Shown here in pieces: positions 63,410 to 64,000 of a stretch of 64,000 nt of DNA (positions are counted from its first letter, which is position 1; each line of letters begins with the position of its first letter). A program made the position numbers and the translations under genes. This DNA is from Pistricoccus aurantiacus (GTDB lineage Bacteria; Pseudomonadota; Gammaproteobacteria; Pseudomonadales; Halomonadaceae). The notes below the pieces were generated by a model that ran no database searches, was not told where the DNA came from, and worked only from the letters and a program-made list of their open reading frames with translations. The stretch lies in assembly GCF_042682565.1 (NCBI RefSeq), contig NZ_JBHUIC010000004.1, one strand, 5' to 3'.

Positions 63410-64000
63410 GTGAGACTGCCGTTTACCCGCTCTCGCCCCTCCACGCCCGAAACGCCCCAGGTACGCCTGGAACGCGAAGGGCGCGACGAGATCGCGCGTA
63501 TCACCCGGGCGGTGGAAAAGGTGCCCTGGTCGATCAACCTGGTGCAATTGCTGTGGACCGCCGGCCCGGCGACCCTGATCGGCGCCTGGGCGAGCTTTCT
63601 GCTGGGTTATGGGCGGGCGCCGACCACGGAAAACTATATCTTTTTCATCAGCTACACGGTGATCACCGGGATAGCGGGAATCCTTGCCAACCTGACGCAT
63701 CAGTTCACCAAGTCCCGCCGCACCGAGCGCACCAGCGCCAAGATCGCAAAGGTGGTCACGGCGCTGCCGGAACTGCTGCTGTCCACTCGTGACCTGATCG
63801 TCGAGAAACTGGAAGGGAATGCCCGGCGTCGCGAGGCAGCGGCCATGCTGCTGCGCAAGCAGGACCTGAGTCCCGGGGGCGTCGAGCTGGCGGCCCTGGA
63901 GCTTCTCGACGATCGGGACAGCGCGCGTATCATCAGTCAAATCGAGATCTACCGCCGCAGCGGCCTCAAGGCGCGTATTCGAGACCTGGTGGCGCTCTAC
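63410..64000 (+). CDS. membrane protein, 3'-truncated by window end
   Basis: From a GTG at 63410 (AGGAG about 7 bases upstream) the frame is open to the window end, giving 197 residues. Two adjacent membrane segments (LVQLLWTAGPATLIGAWASFLLG and YIFFISYTVITGIAGIL) are followed by an alpha-helical, charged region (EKLEGNARRREAAAMLLRK, ARIISQIEIYRRSGLKARI). I do not recognise the family. Confidence 0.6.
   Translation, partial: MRLPFTRSRPSTPETPQVRLEREGRDEIARITRAVEKVPWSINLVQLLWTAGPATLIGAWASFLLGYGRAPTTENYIFFISYTVITGIAGILANLTHQFTKSRRTERTSAKIAKVVTALPELLLSTRDLIVEKLEGNARRREAAAMLLRKQDLSPGGVELAALELLDDRDSARIISQIEIYRRSGLKARIRDLVALY

Noticed and set aside
63248..63940. Long minus-strand frame opposite the final membrane protein
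   Set aside because: It lacks family resemblance and lies antisense to a plus-strand frame with a ribosome site and membrane segments.

Overview
The window looks like chromosomal DNA of a moderately GC-rich gammaproteobacterium. Gene content (tungstate uptake tupABC, a complete liuABCDE leucine operon, RfaH, a CcoM-like peptide, a large exopolysaccharide locus) fits a Halomonas-like member of the Halomonadaceae. This is inferred from protein resemblance only; no rRNA or other decisive marker is present.

Positions 1-39504 are one large surface-polysaccharide (capsule, EPS or O-antigen) locus, mostly on the minus strand. It encodes enzymes for several activated sugars: UDP-GlcA (ugd, cut by the window start), UDP-GalA (UDP-GlcA 4-epimerase), UDP-GalNAcA (wbpO/wbpP-type pair), UDP-xylose (UXS-type decarboxylase), a 4-keto-6-deoxy-HexNAc (CapD/WbpM-type dehydratase) and CMP-pseudaminic acid (pseBCFG-formyltransferase-pseI). 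It also holds glycosyltransferases (GT2, GT4, GT61), an asparagine-synthase-like amidotransferase, a split HAD + UbiA-like pair, two polymerase/ligase-type membrane proteins, a PglK-like ABC exporter, a polyprenyl-phosphate sugar transferase and a Wzc-type tyrosine autokinase. An exact ops/JUMPStart element (36480-36491, minus strand) precedes wzc, and an rfaH gene lies 23 kb away (59302-59844), so RfaH-dependent antitermination of the locus is likely.

The centre of the locus (about 14.7-22 kb) and 27.6-29.2 kb show heavy turnover: AT-rich genes, an internally deleted GT2, a frameshifted duplicate of the GT61 gene, a truncated ORF tail, two decayed transposases of one DDE_Tnp_4/IS5-like type, and HEPN/MNT nucleotidyltransferase remnants. 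One of the IS elements sits in an MNT remnant.

Positions 39531-42951 hold a tungstate ABC transporter (tupBCA) with a divergent excisionase-type HTH + substrate-binding-domain regulator. Positions 43153-49774 hold the leucine/isovalerate operon liuABCDE, preceded by a MerR-type palindrome that could be a LiuR operator. Positions 49796-64000 are mostly housekeeping: NnrU, a methyltransferase, a DUF1874-like small protein, an MsbA-like ABC exporter, a beta-hydroxyacid dehydrogenase, SatD and DUF3307 proteins behind a near-perfect LexA box and an array of TAGGCTA sites, proS, a CcoM-like peptide, an SlpA-type PPIase, rfaH, an AmpG-like MFS permease, a SEC-C/TPR protein and the start of a membrane protein cut by the window end.

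No tRNA, rRNA or CRISPR array was recognised.
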